A stretch of DNA of 64,000 nt from Clostridium sp. 'White wine YQ' (GTDB lineage: Bacteria; Bacillota; Clostridia; Clostridiales; Clostridiaceae): positions 671,318 to 735,317 of the forward strand of contig NZ_JAQYUU010000001.1 of the NCBI RefSeq assembly GCF_028728205.1, in the 5' to 3' direction. The notes under the pieces were generated by a model, which searched no databases, was not told where the DNA came from, and saw only the letters and a list, made by a program, of their open reading frames with translations. Positions within the stretch are counted from its first letter, which is position 1; each line of letters begins with the position of its first letter. Positions 17,974 through 27,121 of this stretch are shown piece after piece. The position numbers and the translations under genes were made by a program.

Positions 17974-18447
17974 ATGAAAATTGAAGAAGTTAAAGAACTT
18001 ATTAATTTAATAAATGAATCTGATTTAGCTTTATTTGAATTCAAAACAGATGACTGTTATTTAAAAATGGATAAATCAACAACAAGAAGTAGTGAAGTAA
18101 AGGAAGTAGTAACTGCTGCAAGTCCAGTTCCAGTAGCTAATATTACTAGTTCAGAAACTACAATTGTTAATAAAGAAGAAACTATAATAAGTGCACCAGC
18201 TCAAGAGGGATATATTGTGAAATCTCCAATAGTAGGTACATTTTACATGTCTCCATCACCAGATAAGCCAGCTTATGCTGAAGTTGGAAAAAGAGTTAAA
18301 CAAGGTGATACTTTGTGTATAATAGAAGCTATGAAGCTTATGAATGAGATTGAGAGTGAAGTAAGTGGAGAAGTTCTTGAAATATTAGTTGAAAATGAAA
18401 GCATGGTTGAGTTTGGTCAACCGTTATTTAGAATTAGGAGGGATTAA
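17974..18447 (+). CDS. accB: Biotin carboxyl carrier protein of acetyl-CoA carboxylase
   Basis: 157-aa BCCP. An N-terminal interaction domain (1-40) and a linker rich in Thr, Ser and Val (about 43-80) precede the biotinyl domain with Lys121 in EAMKLMNE. It carries the carboxyl group between AccC and AccAD. GGAG before ATG 17974. fabZ begins one base after the stop. Confidence 0.95.
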   Translation: MKIEEVKELINLINESDLALFEFKTDDCYLKMDKSTTRSSEVKEVVTAASPVPVANITSSETTIVNKEETIISAPAQEGYIVKSPIVGTFYMSPSPDKPAYAEVGKRVKQGDTLCIIEAMKLMNEIESEVSGEVLEILVENESMVEFGQPLFRIRRD

Positions 18448-18448
18448 G

Positions 18449-18871
18449 ATGTTAGGTGTAAAAGAAATAAGAGAAATTATACCACATAGATATCCATTTC
18501 TATTAATAGATAGAGTTGAGGAATTAGAACCAGGAGTTAGAGCTAAAGGTTATAAAAACTTAACAGCTAATGAAGAGTTTTTCCAAGGACATTTTCCGGA
18601 AGAACCTGTTATGCCTGGAGTATTAATGATAGAAGCTTTAGCACAAATGGGAGCAGTTTCAATATTAAGTAAAGAAGAATTTAAAGGAAAAACTGCTTTC
18701 CTAGCAGGCATAGATAAGGTAAGATATAAGAGAAAAGTTGTTCCTGGAGATAAATTAGAATTAGAAATTGAAATAATAAAAGTTAAAGGCCCGATAGGAA
18801 TAGGAAAAGGAACTGCTAAAGTAGATGGGAAAATAGCATGTCAAGGAGAAATTCTCTTTGCAATAGGATAG
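18449..18871 (+). CDS. fabZ: 3-hydroxyacyl-ACP dehydratase
   Basis: Dehydrates 3-hydroxyacyl-ACP to trans-2-enoyl-ACP. Hot-dog fold with [11 protein letters not shown] (catalytic His) and [20 protein letters not shown] (catalytic Glu region). ATG 18449, with AGGAGGG at 18436-18442, gives 140 aa, the usual length. An in-frame start further upstream would lie inside accB and add residues foreign to the family. Confidence 0.95.
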   Translation: MLGVKEIREIIPHRYPFLLIDRVEELEPGVRAKGYKNLTANEEFFQGHFPEEPVMPGVLMIEALAQMGAVSILSKEEFKGKTAFLAGIDKVRYKRKVVPGDKLELEIEIIKVKGPIGIGKGTAKVDGKIACQGEILFAIG

Positions 18872-18879
18872 GTGAGAGT

Positions 18880-20226
18880 ATGTTTAAGAAAATACTAATA
18901 GCAAATAGAGGAGAAATAGCAGTAAGAATCATTAGAGCTTGTAGAGAGTTAGGAATTAAATCTGTAGCAGTATATTCTGAAATAGATAAAGATGCACTAC
19001 ACACTCAATTAGCTGATGAAGCTGTTTGTATAGGTAAAGCAGCTGCGAAAGATAGTTATTTAAATATACAAAATATTCTAAGCGCTTGCGTTTTAACAGG
19101 TGCAGAAGCAATTCATCCTGGCTTTGGCTTTCTTTCAGAGAATGCAAAGTTTGCGAAAATGTGTGCTGAATGTAATATAAAGTTTATAGGACCAGATTAT
19201 GAAGCAATTGAGCTTATGGGAAATAAGGCTGTTGCGAGGGAAACTATGAGAAAAGCAGGAGTTCCTATAACGCCAGGATTTGAAGGAATAATAGAAAATG
19301 AAAATCATGCTTTAGAAATTGCAGAAGAAATAGGATATCCAGTTATGATAAAAGCTGCTGCCGGCGGTGGTGGAAGAGGAATAAGAATAGCCTTTAATAA
19401 AGACGAATTCTTAAATGGATATAATACTGCAAAGGCTGAAGCTTTAACTTGTTTTGGCGATGACAGACTATATATTGAAAAATATATACAAGGACCAAAA
19501 CATATAGAATTTCAAATTCTTGCAGATGAGCACGGAAAAGTAGTTCATCTTGGAGAAAGAGATTGTTCAATTCAAAGAAAAAACCAAAAAGTTATTGAGG
19601 AAGCTCCATCATTAATTTTAGATGAAGAATTAAGAGCTAAAATGGGAGAAATCTCAGTAAAGGCAGCTGAAGCTGTAAATTATAAAAATGCAGGAACAAT
19701 TGAGTTTTTAGTTGATAAGGATAAAAATTTCTATTTTATGGAGATGAACACTAGAATTCAAGTTGAGCATCCAATTACAGAAATGGTTACAGGGATAGAC
19801 TTAGTAAAAGAGCAAATTAAAATAGCTTATGGTATCCCATTAGATTTTAACCAAGAAGATATTGTAATAAAAGGCCATGCTATTGAATGTAGAATAAATG
19901 CAGAAGATCCAAGCCAAGGTTTTAGACCATGTCCTGGCACTATTGAACAAATTATATTTCCAGGTGGTTTTGGTGTAAGAGTAGATTCAGCTATATATGG
20001 AGGATATAAGATTCCTCATTGCTATGATTCAATGATTGGAAAACTAATCGTTCATGGTAAAACAAGAGAAGAAGCGATAATGAGAATGAAAAGAGCACTT
20101 GGTGAATTTGCTATAGGTGGAGTAAGTAATAATATTGATTTTCAATTTGATATATTAGAGAATGAGGATTTTGTTAAAGGAAATTTTGATACTTCATTCT
20201 TAAAAGAAAAGTTGGTGATTGAATAA
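18880..20226 (+). CDS. accC: Acetyl-CoA carboxylase, biotin carboxylase subunit
   Basis: ATP-grasp enzyme that carboxylates biotin on Acc[14 protein letters not shown] at the N-terminus, AAAGGGGRG in the ATP-grasp lid, and [11 protein letters not shown] with the catalytic residues near 280-290 are present. ATG 18880 gives 448 aa and the standard [14 protein letters not shown] start. The TAA overlaps the accD ATG by one base. Confidence 0.96.
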   Translation: MFKKILIANRGEIAVRIIRACRELGIKSVAVYSEIDKDALHTQLADEAVCIGKAAAKDSYLNIQNILSACVLTGAEAIHPGFGFLSENAKFAKMCAECNIKFIGPDYEAIELMGNKAVARETMRKAGVPITPGFEGIIENENHALEIAEEIGYPVMIKAAAGGGGRGIRIAFNKDEFLNGYNTAKAEALTCFGDDRLYIEKYIQGPKHIEFQILADEHGKVVHLGERDCSIQRKNQKVIEEAPSLILDEELRAKMGEISVKAAEAVNYKNAGTIEFLVDKDKNFYFMEMNTRIQVEHPITEMVTGIDLVKEQIKIAYGIPLDFNQEDIVIKGHAIECRINAEDPSQGFRPCPGTIEQIIFPGGFGVRVDSAIYGGYKIPHCYDSMIGKLIVHGKTREEAIMRMKRALGEFAIGGVSNNIDFQFDILENEDFVKGNFDTSFLKEKLVIE

Positions 20227-21110
20227 TGCTAGAGGGGCTACTTAAAAAGAGAACCTATATCACTGTTTCATCAGTACCAATTAAAAAAGATGAAAAAGGA
20301 AAGATTAAAGCAAGTGAAGTAAGACCAACTATACCTGATGGTATGTGGTGTAAGTGTCCAGATTGTGGGGCAATTCTTTATAATGAAGATGTTGAAAAAA
20401 ATATTGGAGTATGTAATAAGTGCAACTATCACTTTAGAATAGATGGAAAGTATAGACTTAACTTAGTGGCAGATGAAGGAACCTTTGAAGAGTTTTTTGG
20501 TGATATTACTAGTGTGGATCCACTAAACTTTGAAGGGTACAAGGAAAAGTTAGTTAAAGCCGAAGAAAAAGCATCTATAAAAGAAGCAGTTATAACTGGA
20601 ACTTGTAAAATAGATGGCATGAAGGTTGCAATTGGGGTTATGGACTCTAATTTTATGATGGGAAGCATGGGAACTGTAGTTGGAGAAAAAATAACTAGAT
20701 TAATAGAGCTAGCTACAGAAGAATCTCTACCTTTAATCATTTTTACTACTTCAGGTGGAGCGAGAATGCAAGAGGGAATATTCTCTCTTATGCAAATGGC
20801 AAAAATAAGTGGTGCTCTTAAGAGACATTCATTAAAAGGCTTACTATATATTGCATTCTTAACTGATCCTACTACAGGAGGGGTTACTGCATCCTTTGCA
20901 ATGGAAGGAGACATTATCCTTAGTGAACCAGGTACACTTATAGGTTTTGCAGGAAGAAGAGTAATTGAAAATACAATTAATCAAGAACTTCCTAAGAATT
21001 TTCAAAGAGCAGAGTTTCTATTAGAAAAGGGATTTATTGATAGCATTATAAATAGAAAAGAACTTAAAGAAACCCTTTCAAAAATACTGAAACTGCATGA
21101 GGTGAAGTAA
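20226..21110 (+). CDS. accD: Acetyl-CoA carboxylase carboxyltransferase, beta subunit
   Basis: Transfers the carboxyl group from biotin to acetyl-CoA together with AccA. The zinc ribbon is CPDCG (about 41-45) plus CNKC (about 60-63). The crotonase-like core has [10 protein letters not shown] and [12 protein letters not shown]. 294 aa. The start overlaps accC, and accA follows with no gap. Confidence 0.96.
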   Translation: MLEGLLKKRTYITVSSVPIKKDEKGKIKASEVRPTIPDGMWCKCPDCGAILYNEDVEKNIGVCNKCNYHFRIDGKYRLNLVADEGTFEEFFGDITSVDPLNFEGYKEKLVKAEEKASIKEAVITGTCKIDGMKVAIGVMDSNFMMGSMGTVVGEKITRLIELATEESLPLIIFTTSGGARMQEGIFSLMQMAKISGALKRHSLKGLLYIAFLTDPTTGGVTASFAMEGDIILSEPGTLIGFAGRRVIENTINQELPKNFQRAEFLLEKGFIDSIINRKELKETLSKILKLHEVK

Positions 21111-21926
21111 ATGGAGAGAAAGCCTATTAAAAAACTAACGGCTTGGGAAAGAGTTGAGATTGCAAGAAAGCAAGATAGACCTAATGCCTTATATTATATA
21201 AACAACATATGTGATAGTTTTATAGAATTTCATGGAGATAGAGCCTTTGCGGATGATAAATCAGTAGTTGGAGGAATCGGTGAAATTGAAGGTATAAATA
21301 TAACCATTATTGGAATAGTAAAAGGAAATAATGCCAAGGAAAATATTGAAAGAAACTTTGGTATGCCTAATCCAGAGGGGTACAAAAAAGCTCTTAGATT
21401 AATGAAACAGGCAGAAAAGTTTAAGAGACCTATCATCTGCTTAATAGATACTCCTGGGGCTTATCCAGGTATTGGTGCAGAAGAAAGAGGCCAAGGATAT
21501 GCAATTGCTCAAAATCTTCAAGAAATGTTTGATATAAAAGTACCTATAATTTCTGTGATTATAGGGGAAGGTGGAAGTGGAGGAGCATTAGCATTAGGAG
21601 TTGGAGATAGAGTATTCATGCTTGAAAATGCTATTTATTCTATACTTACACCTGAAGGATTTGCATCAATTCTATGGAAAGATGCTAGTCGTTCTAAAGA
21701 GGCGGCAGAAGTAATGGGAATAACTGCACAAGAATTATTAGATTCTGGAATCATAGATAAAGTTATAAGAGAGCCAATTGGAGGAGCACATATTAATCCT
21801 GAGAAAATGGCTTGGAGATTAAAAAGAAAAATACTTCCTGAGCTTGAAGCATTAAGAGAAATGAATACAGAAGAACTATTAGAAGCTCGTTATAATAAGT
21901 TTAGAGCAATGGGAAATTTTTATTAG
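21111..21926 (+). CDS. accA: Acetyl-CoA carboxylase carboxyltransferase, alpha subunit
   Basis: Partner of AccD in malonyl-CoA synthesis. The core has [23 protein letters not shown] and [12 protein letters not shown]. 271 aa, the short form without an N-terminal extension. The ATG directly follows the accD stop. Last gene of the fab/acc operon. Confidence 0.96.
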   Translation: MERKPIKKLTAWERVEIARKQDRPNALYYINNICDSFIEFHGDRAFADDKSVVGGIGEIEGINITIIGIVKGNNAKENIERNFGMPNPEGYKKALRLMKQAEKFKRPIICLIDTPGAYPGIGAEERGQGYAIAQNLQEMFDIKVPIISVIIGEGGSGGALALGVGDRVFMLENAIYSILTPEGFASILWKDASRSKEAAEVMGITAQELLDSGIIDKVIREPIGGAHINPEKMAWRLKRKILPELEALREMNTEELLEARYNKFRAMGNFY

Positions 21927-21936
21927 AGATAAAAGT

Positions 21937-21995
21937 AGGTGCATTTTAATGATAAATAAATCATTGAAATGCACCTTTAAATTTTTATTTTTTTT
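21937..21995 (+). terminator. Terminator of the fab/acc operon
   Basis: 16-base arms with one mismatch (21937-21952 with 21961-21976), followed by a T-rich run that extends into the end of the next, opposite-strand gene. Confidence 0.85.
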
Positions 21996-22227
21996 CTCTT
22001 CTCTTTTTACTTGATTGATAGAAATAGTAAGCTCCTATTGGGATAATTAAAACACCAGCAGTAATCTGATTTATGTAACCTAGGTCATAAAGCGCCATTA
22101 ATGCCAATAATTCAAGCAATGGTGCTAAAGAAAGCTTTAAAAAATCGTCTTTACTTTTCTTTCCTTTATAAACATTGTAAACATCAAAAAGTAGAAGTGC
22201 TACAAGAATCACGTATACTAACATCAT
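21985..22227 (-). CDS. Small two-helix membrane protein, unknown function
   Basis: 80-aa protein with two hydrophobic segments (about 2-16 and 35-68), a charged loop (KGKKSKDD) between them and a very basic tail (SSKKRREKK). No family recognised. The start at 22227 is preceded by AAGGGGAA. The next ATG, 22224, has slightly better spacing and would also fit. A longer reading from 22296 exists but has no ribosome site. It is convergent with accA and has no partner gene. Confidence 0.6.
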   Translation of the reverse strand: MMLVYVILVALLLFDVYNVYKGKKSKDDFLKLSLAPLLELLALMALYDLGYINQITAGVLIIPIGAYYFYQSSKKRREKK

Positions 22228-22349
22228 TAGTTCCCCTTTTCTAAGTAATAACAGCTTGATTATAACATAAGTAATGCAAATTAACCAATAGGACAAAATA
22301 AAATAGTAACAAAATGATTGAAAATATTAGATTAAAATAAGAAATAAAT

Positions 22350-22386
22350 AAATAAAAAAACAGAAGCTTAAAAACTCCTGTTTTGA
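22350..22386 (-). terminator. Terminator of the ECF S-component gene
   Basis: On the minus strand, AACAGGAG ... CTTCTGTT pairs and is followed by a run of seven T residues. It lies just past the stop of the 22413-22925 gene. Confidence 0.7.
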
Positions 22387-22412
22387 TATGTATTAGTAAT
22401 TATTTATTAATT

Positions 22413-22925
22413 TTAGGCTGCAGTTCCTTTTTTATTATCTAAATTCAATACTGAACTTTTAGAAAGTGCTTTAGCTAGAGCTACTGAAATTGCACCATCA
22501 ACAAAGTGATGGATTATTGTTCCTACACCAACCACTATTAAAACCTTATATACTGTAAATCCAAATGGAATTACTGCAAGAGCTTCTAAAGTTCCATGGA
22601 TTGGAGCAGTAATTAAAATAACATATTTGAATGGAACATTTCTCTTAACTAAGTATCCTCCAACACCACCTACGACAGTATGCATTAATGCTCTTGCTGC
22701 AATAACTAATGGTGAAGTTATAAAGAAACCAAGGGCTGATCCAAGACCAACAGCTAATGCAACTGCCGGGCTAATTAACATTGCAATAAATAATGGTACA
22801 TGCGAAGCTATAGTAGCTGTGAATGGACCAATTACAACCTTTAAAAATCCAAAGTATAAAGGAATTATAATAGATATTGCTATAAGTAATGCTGCATAAA
22901 TCATATTTTTAATTTTAGATTGCAT
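22413..22925 (-). CDS. niaX: ECF transporter S component, NiaX-like (niacin)
   Basis: 170-aa integral membrane protein with five to six hydrophobic helices. The segment GPFTATIASHVPLFIAMLIS and the following AxGLGSxxGFFIT resemble the niacin-type substrate-binding (S) components of group II ECF transporters. These use a shared EcfA-A'-T module encoded elsewhere; none is nearby. The start at 22925 has a perfect GGAGG site. An in-frame extension to 23009 is foreign to the family. A promoter with overlapping palindromes lies immediately upstream. The niacin assignment rests on remembered family resemblance only. Confidence 0.55.
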   Translation of the reverse strand: MQSKIKNMIYAALLIAISIIIPLYFGFLKVVIGPFTATIASHVPLFIAMLISPAVALAVGLGSALGFFITSPLVIAARALMHTVVGGVGGYLVKRNVPFKYVILITAPIHGTLEALAVIPFGFTVYKVLIVVGVGTIIHHFVDGAISVALAKALSKSSVLNLDNKKGTAA

Positions 22926-22943
22926 AGTATTCCTCCTATAATT

Positions 22944-22988
22944 CAAGTGTATATACACCAGTATACAAGTTGTCTTTGGATTTGTAAA
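22944..22988 (-). promoter_or_regulatory. Promoter with candidate operator for the ECF gene
   Basis: Minus strand: TTTACA (22988-22983), 17-base spacer, TATACT (22965-22960). Downstream of the -10 is the 12-bp perfect palindrome GTGTATATACAC (22947-22958), and GTATAC (22961-22966) covers the -10. The tandem palindromes look like a repressor site. A niacin-responsive NiaR regulator would be the natural candidate given the gene, but I cannot confirm the consensus. Confidence 0.6.
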
Positions 22989-23124
22989 TACCTTATTTAG
23001 ATATGGCAAAAACTATAAATATTTACTAAAAAAGTAGCAAGTGTGATATAATGTCACTATGTAAATTATAGGAAATATGTAGAAATATTTTAATAATAAG
23101 TTATGGTATTTATGGAGGTATAAG

Positions 23125-23823
23125 ATGATTGAGATTAACAACCTAACAAAGAAATATGGTAAGTTCGTGGCAATCAAAAATATTGATTTTAAAGTAGGAG
23201 AAGGGGAAATAGCAGTTTTAGTTGGCCCTAATGGTGCAGGAAAATCAACAATAATTAAATCAATTGCAGGACTTTTGAGATACGAAGGAAAAATAACCAT
23301 ATGTGGAAAGAATAATAAGACTATTGAGGGAAAAAGACTTTTTAATTATGTTCCAGAAATCCCTTCCATGTATCCATTATTAACAGTAGATGAACATCTG
23401 CATTTTATTGCTAAAGCTTATGGTATATCAAATTATAAAGAGCATGCGGAGCTGTTACTAGAAAAATTTGATATGACTGATAAGAGAAAAAAGTTAGGAC
23501 AAGAGTTGTCAAAAGGGATGCAGCAAAAAGTAAGCATAATGTGTGCATTATTAACTAATCCTAAGGTGATTTTATTTGATGAGCCATTAATAGGATTAGA
23601 TCCTAAAGCGATTAAAGAACTTAAAAATCACTTACTTGAATTAAAAAATCAAGGAGTGACTATTATAGTAAGCACGCATTTACTAGACAGTGTTGAGGAG
23701 TTATGGGATAGAATAATATTAATGAAGAATGGAGAGATTGTTTTATCAAAATCTAAAAATGAATTCCAGTTGGAGAAGGAAAGTTTAGAAGACATTTTCT
23801 TTGAGTTTACGGAGGGTAACTAA
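23125..23823 (+). CDS. ABC transporter ATP-binding protein
   Basis: 232-aa ATPase of the CcmA/ABC-2 export type. Walker A GPNGAGKST (about 35-43), signature LSKGMQQK, Walker B VILFDEPLIGLD and the switch His in STHLLD are intact. It is followed directly by a polytopic membrane protein (ATG one base after its stop), so the two form an ABC exporter. Substrate unknown. A TATAAT (23047-23052) about 75 bases upstream may be the -10. Confidence 0.9.
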   Translation: MIEINNLTKKYGKFVAIKNIDFKVGEGEIAVLVGPNGAGKSTIIKSIAGLLRYEGKITICGKNNKTIEGKRLFNYVPEIPSMYPLLTVDEHLHFIAKAYGISNYKEHAELLLEKFDMTDKRKKLGQELSKGMQQKVSIMCALLTNPKVILFDEPLIGLDPKAIKELKNHLLELKNQGVTIIVSTHLLDSVEELWDRIILMKNGEIVLSKSKNEFQLEKESLEDIFFEFTEGN

Positions 23824-25404
23824 ATGAAGGCGCTAATATATTTATTAAGAAAATCTCTTATTAACTTTATTTTAGACCTAAGAAAGAAGCCTTCAAAGTT
23901 AATACCCATGATTATAATTGTGGGATTTCTAATATTTACCTTTGTAGTTTCAGCCAAAGGAGGGAGTAGGAATATCCCAAGTAATATATCCGCTAAATAT
24001 ATTGTAGCGTTTGGTACAATAGGAATAATTGGAATTTTACTACTAGCATTAATTAATGGCCTAAATAAAAGGTCGTCACATTTTTACATGAGTGATGTAA
24101 ATTTTGCATTTACTGCTCCAATAAGACCACAAAATATGTTAATCTATGAATTTATTAAAAGTATATCTTCTACGTTGTTTTTCATGGTGTTCTTATTATA
24201 TCAGATACCCAACTTAAGGGTTAATTTAGGTATCACTGGTGCAGGAATAGTAGGGCTATTAGTTACGATAGGATTATTTTTTATTACAGTAACAGTAATA
24301 TCCATTTTCTTATATAGTCTATGTTCTATTTATCCAAGCCTTAAAAATATACTATCATATTTATTTAAGGGAATTGCAGTTATTATAGTTTTATTCACAG
24401 GAATAAAAATACTACCGGATAAATCTAAAGCATTAGAAATAGTAGTTGGAATTTATAATAATGATATTATTAATTACATACCTTTAGTTGGATGGTATAA
24501 AGGTATGATATATGAATCTATAGTAGGTATAAACAGTATATTCTTCGTATATTTGACACTAAACATCTTATTAATTGGAGTTATATTAACTATACTTTAT
24601 TATATGAAACTTGATTATTATGAGGATGTATTAGATGATGCTCAGCTTAAAGAAGATGCTTTAAAATTAAAAACCAAGCAAATAAATGCAAAGGAATTTC
24701 AATATGGTAGAAAGGGTAAAAGAAAGATAAGGAAAATAGATTCAGAATATACTGCTTCCTATGGAAAGGCTATTTTCTATAGACATCTTTTAGAATATAG
24801 AAAAACTGGTTTCGGGGTAATAAATTTGTATACAGGTTTTATGGTTGTATGTGCATTTATCTTTGGGAAGTTTATGCATGTTGGTGAAATAACACCATTA
24901 CTATATTTTTATGCTTATCTTTCAGCCATAAGTTCCTTTGGAACAAAGATTCACACGGAAATGTCAAAACCATATATATTTTTGATTCCAGATACTCAAG
25001 AAAGTAAGGTGTTTTGGGCAACTCTAGCATCCTCTTTTAAGTTTCTTGTAGATGGAACATTGAGTTTCCTACTTGCAGGAGTGTTGTTACTCGCAAATCC
25101 TTTTGAAATAATATTATGTATAGCAGTTTACGTATCCTTTGGATTTGTATTTATTTATGGAGGTGTACTCAACTATAGATTATTTGGTAGTTTAGCTTCT
25201 AACTCTCTAAAAGGAATTTTAATGATGGTAAGTATTTTTGTATATATTTTACCAGGAATAATTGCTGCGGTAGTAATATCAAATACTCTTAGCTTCTTAG
25301 GTCACTATGCAATATATTGTTCTTTCTTAATTTGGAATGTATTAGTTTCCTTCATTATTATTCAATTTGCTAAAGGCGTGCTTAATAATTGTGAATTAGA
25401 ATAA
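23824..25404 (+). CDS. ABC exporter membrane subunit
   Basis: 526-aa polytopic protein with about twelve hydrophobic segments in two groups, split by a charged cytoplasmic region (about 265-320, with KTKQINAKEFQYGRKGKRK). It resembles the putative ABC exporter family found beside CcmA-like ATPases in Firmicutes. It forms one operon with the ATPase before it. No substrate clue. Confidence 0.8.
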   Translation: MKALIYLLRKSLINFILDLRKKPSKLIPMIIIVGFLIFTFVVSAKGGSRNIPSNISAKYIVAFGTIGIIGILLLALINGLNKRSSHFYMSDVNFAFTAPIRPQNMLIYEFIKSISSTLFFMVFLLYQIPNLRVNLGITGAGIVGLLVTIGLFFITVTVISIFLYSLCSIYPSLKNILSYLFKGIAVIIVLFTGIKILPDKSKALEIVVGIYNNDIINYIPLVGWYKGMIYESIVGINSIFFVYLTLNILLIGVILTILYYMKLDYYEDVLDDAQLKEDALKLKTKQINAKEFQYGRKGKRKIRKIDSEYTASYGKAIFYRHLLEYRKTGFGVINLYTGFMVVCAFIFGKFMHVGEITPLLYFYAYLSAISSFGTKIHTEMSKPYIFLIPDTQESKVFWATLASSFKFLVDGTLSFLLAGVLLLANPFEIILCIAVYVSFGFVFIYGGVLNYRLFGSLASNSLKGILMMVSIFVYILPGIIAAVVISNTLSFLGHYAIYCSFLIWNVLVSFIIIQFAKGVLNNCELE

Positions 25405-25420
25405 AGAAAAAGAGTCAAAA

Positions 25421-25464
25421 GTACTAATCTAAAATCATAATTTCTGATATACTAACATTAGTAC
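25421..25464. promoter_or_regulatory. Promoter region with flanking inverted repeat before the HutP-family gene
   Basis: GTACTAAT (25421-25428) and ATTAGTAC (25457-25464) are perfect inverted arms around a TATACT (25448-25453) that may be the -10 box. This could be an operator pair or, if transcribed from upstream, a hairpin. Confidence 0.4.
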
Positions 25465-25486
25465 ATCAGAAGAAAAGAGGGTTAAT

Positions 25487-25894
25487 ATGGATAGTGTACA
25501 AGTAGCAAAGTTTGCTACAAGAATGGCTATTTCAGCTAGAGATGAAGAAGGTAAGTTAAGAGAAGAATTTGAAAAATTAGGAGCAAAAGTTTGTGCAGTT
25601 GATATTGGAGGAAATATTAATAGCTCAATACAAAAAATATTAGAAAGAGCCTTAGTTGCCTCAAAAAGATGTGGGTTAATAAGAGATGAACATCTGCATG
25701 AAGGAGCAGTGATAGGAGCTTGTAGGGATGCTATAATGGAGGTATCTGCAAAGGCCAGCAGTCAAAATATTGGCGGAAAAATTGGTATTGCAACTGCTGG
25801 TGAACATTTAAGTGTCTGTATATTTTTAAGTATAGGATTACTTCATTTAAATGAAGTTGTAATTGGACTTGGACACAGAGCAATACCAAGGTAA
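25487..25894 (+). CDS. HutP family protein
   Basis: 135-aa protein that resembles Bacillus HutP, the histidine- and Mg-dependent RNA-binding antiterminator of histidine use. The shared order is the VCxxxIGGNINSSIQKILERALVASKRCG region (start of a long helix, about 37-62), a HEGAVIGACRDAI segment and a C-terminal IGLGHRAI matching the VGINHI end of HutP. The histidines that bind Mg in HutP are only partly matched by position, so the ligand may differ. No hut genes are nearby. It stands alone with its own terminator. Clostridia often carry such orphan HutP relatives with no assigned target. Confidence 0.7.
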   Translation: MDSVQVAKFATRMAISARDEEGKLREEFEKLGAKVCAVDIGGNINSSIQKILERALVASKRCGLIRDEHLHEGAVIGACRDAIMEVSAKASSQNIGGKIGIATAGEHLSVCIFLSIGLLHLNEVVIGLGHRAIPR

Positions 25895-25940
25895 TATAAA
25901 TTAATATTTGGAATAATAGAATGTAAGTTTTGGAAGAAAT

Positions 25941-25978
25941 AATGCCCATAATGTAAGAAATTATGGGCATTATTTTAT
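25941..25978 (+). terminator. Terminator after the HutP-family gene
   Basis: Perfect 12-bp stem (25941-25952 with 25960-25971) followed by TATTTTATTT. Confidence 0.85.
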
Positions 25979-25997
25979 TTACAAAAAGTGTGAAGTA

Positions 25998-26027
25998 TGA
26001 TAATATATTTTAAATGATATATTATCA
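25998..26027. promoter_or_regulatory. 11-bp perfect inverted repeat before the ABC importer operon
   Basis: TGATAATATAT (25998-26008) and ATATATTATCA (26017-26027) with an 8-base spacer, about 110 bases before the lipoprotein gene. It is a candidate operator. The high AT content raises the chance of coincidence, but an 11-bp perfect match is still notable. No T-box features are seen here. Confidence 0.45.
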
Positions 26028-26134
26028 ATAAATCAGTAGTTATGTTGTATTGTTTAGTAGAATTTGTAGTAAATTATTGATAAATATTAATTATAACTTT
26101 ATTTTATTTGTAAAATTAAAAAGGAGATGGAAGT

Positions 26135-27121
26135 ATGGTAGGAAAGAAGAAAATTGCTCTAATTTTATGCTCACTATTGGCAGTTACATCATTAGTTGCT
26201 TGCGGCAAAAAAGAAGAAGCAAAAAAGAAAATTGGAATTACACAAATAGTTGCACATCCTGCATTGGATTCTGCTAGAAAGGGTTTTTTAGATGCTCTTA
26301 AAGAAAAAGGGTATGAAGATGGTAAAAATATAACTGTTGACTATCAAAATGCCCAAGGAGATATTTCTACGGCAAATACTATCGCGCAAGGATTTGTAAG
26401 CGATAAAAAAGATTTAATCTTAGCTATTGCAACACCAACAGCGCAAGCAGCGTATAATTCAACTAAGGATATTCCAATTGTTTTTACAGCAGTTACAGAC
26501 CCTGTAGATGCTGGTTTAGTTAAGGATGCTAAAAAACCTGGTACAAACGTTACTGGAACATCAGATTATGTTTCAATTGGTGACCAGATTAAATATTTAA
26601 AGAAAATACTCCCAAATGCAAAAACTGTAGGAGTTATATATAATACTTCAGAAGCTAATTCAATGGTTCAAGTAAAAACCTTAAAAGAAGAAGCAGCAAA
26701 AGTTGGACTAACTGTTAAAGAAGCTGGGGTTACTAGCGTAAATGATATTGATCAAAGTTTAAACTCAATTTTAGGTTCTATAGATGTACTATATACACCA
26801 ACAGATAATACTATTGCGTCTTCTTATGATCTAGTAGGAAAAAGATGTCTTGAAAAGAAGGTTCCTATATTTGGAGCAGAATCTGCAGTAGTAGAAAAAG
26901 GTGGACTAGTTACAGCAGGAATTGATTATTATGAATTAGGTAAACAAGCAGGTTATAAAGCTGCAGATATTTTAGGTGGTAAAAAGCCACAAGATATAGA
27001 AGTTGGATACTTCACTGATTTAAAAGTTACAATAAATACTGATGCTGCTAAGAAATTAGGAATAACAATACCAGATGATATTTTAAAGGATGCTGAAAAG
27101 GTAACTGGAGGCGTTAATTAA
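26135..27121 (+). CDS. ABC importer substrate-binding lipoprotein (TrpX-like)
   Basis: 328-aa lipoprotein: Lys-rich start, hydrophobic h-region and lipobox LVAC with the lipid-anchored Cys at 23. The mature part matches the ABC_sub_bind family (IGITQIVAHPALDSARKGF; VFTAVTDPVDAGLV; GxxxGTSDY). Family members next to this permease/ATPase pair are predicted to carry tryptophan or other aromatic compounds (TrpXYZ) in several Firmicutes. No T-box precedes the gene here, so the substrate is open. The TAA overlaps the ATG of the permease gene. Confidence 0.8.
   Translation: MVGKKKIALILCSLLAVTSLVACGKKEEAKKKIGITQIVAHPALDSARKGFLDALKEKGYEDGKNITVDYQNAQGDISTANTIAQGFVSDKKDLILAIATPTAQAAYNSTKDIPIVFTAVTDPVDAGLVKDAKKPGTNVTGTSDYVSIGDQIKYLKKILPNAKTVGVIYNTSEANSMVQVKTLKEEAAKVGLTVKEAGVTSVNDIDQSLNSILGSIDVLYTPTDNTIASSYDLVGKRCLEKKVPIFGAESAVVEKGGLVTAGIDYYELGKQAGYKAADILGGKKPQDIEVGYFTDLKVTINTDAAKKLGITIPDDILKDAEKVTGGVN

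Noticed and set aside
18389-18448. Longer fabZ start inside accB
   Set aside because: ATG 18449 has a perfect ribosome site and gives the usual length and N-terminus.
20429-20914. Minus-strand open frame of 161 aa inside accD
   Set aside because: Complementary to a conserved enzyme frame; no start context or family resemblance.
25981-26134. T-box leader for the TrpXYZ-like importer
   Set aside because: No GGGTGG-type T-box sequence and no terminator between promoter and gene.
26050-26277. Plus-strand open frame of 75 aa overlapping the start of the substrate-binding protein gene
   Set aside because: Out of frame with a clear lipoprotein and without its own ribosome site.
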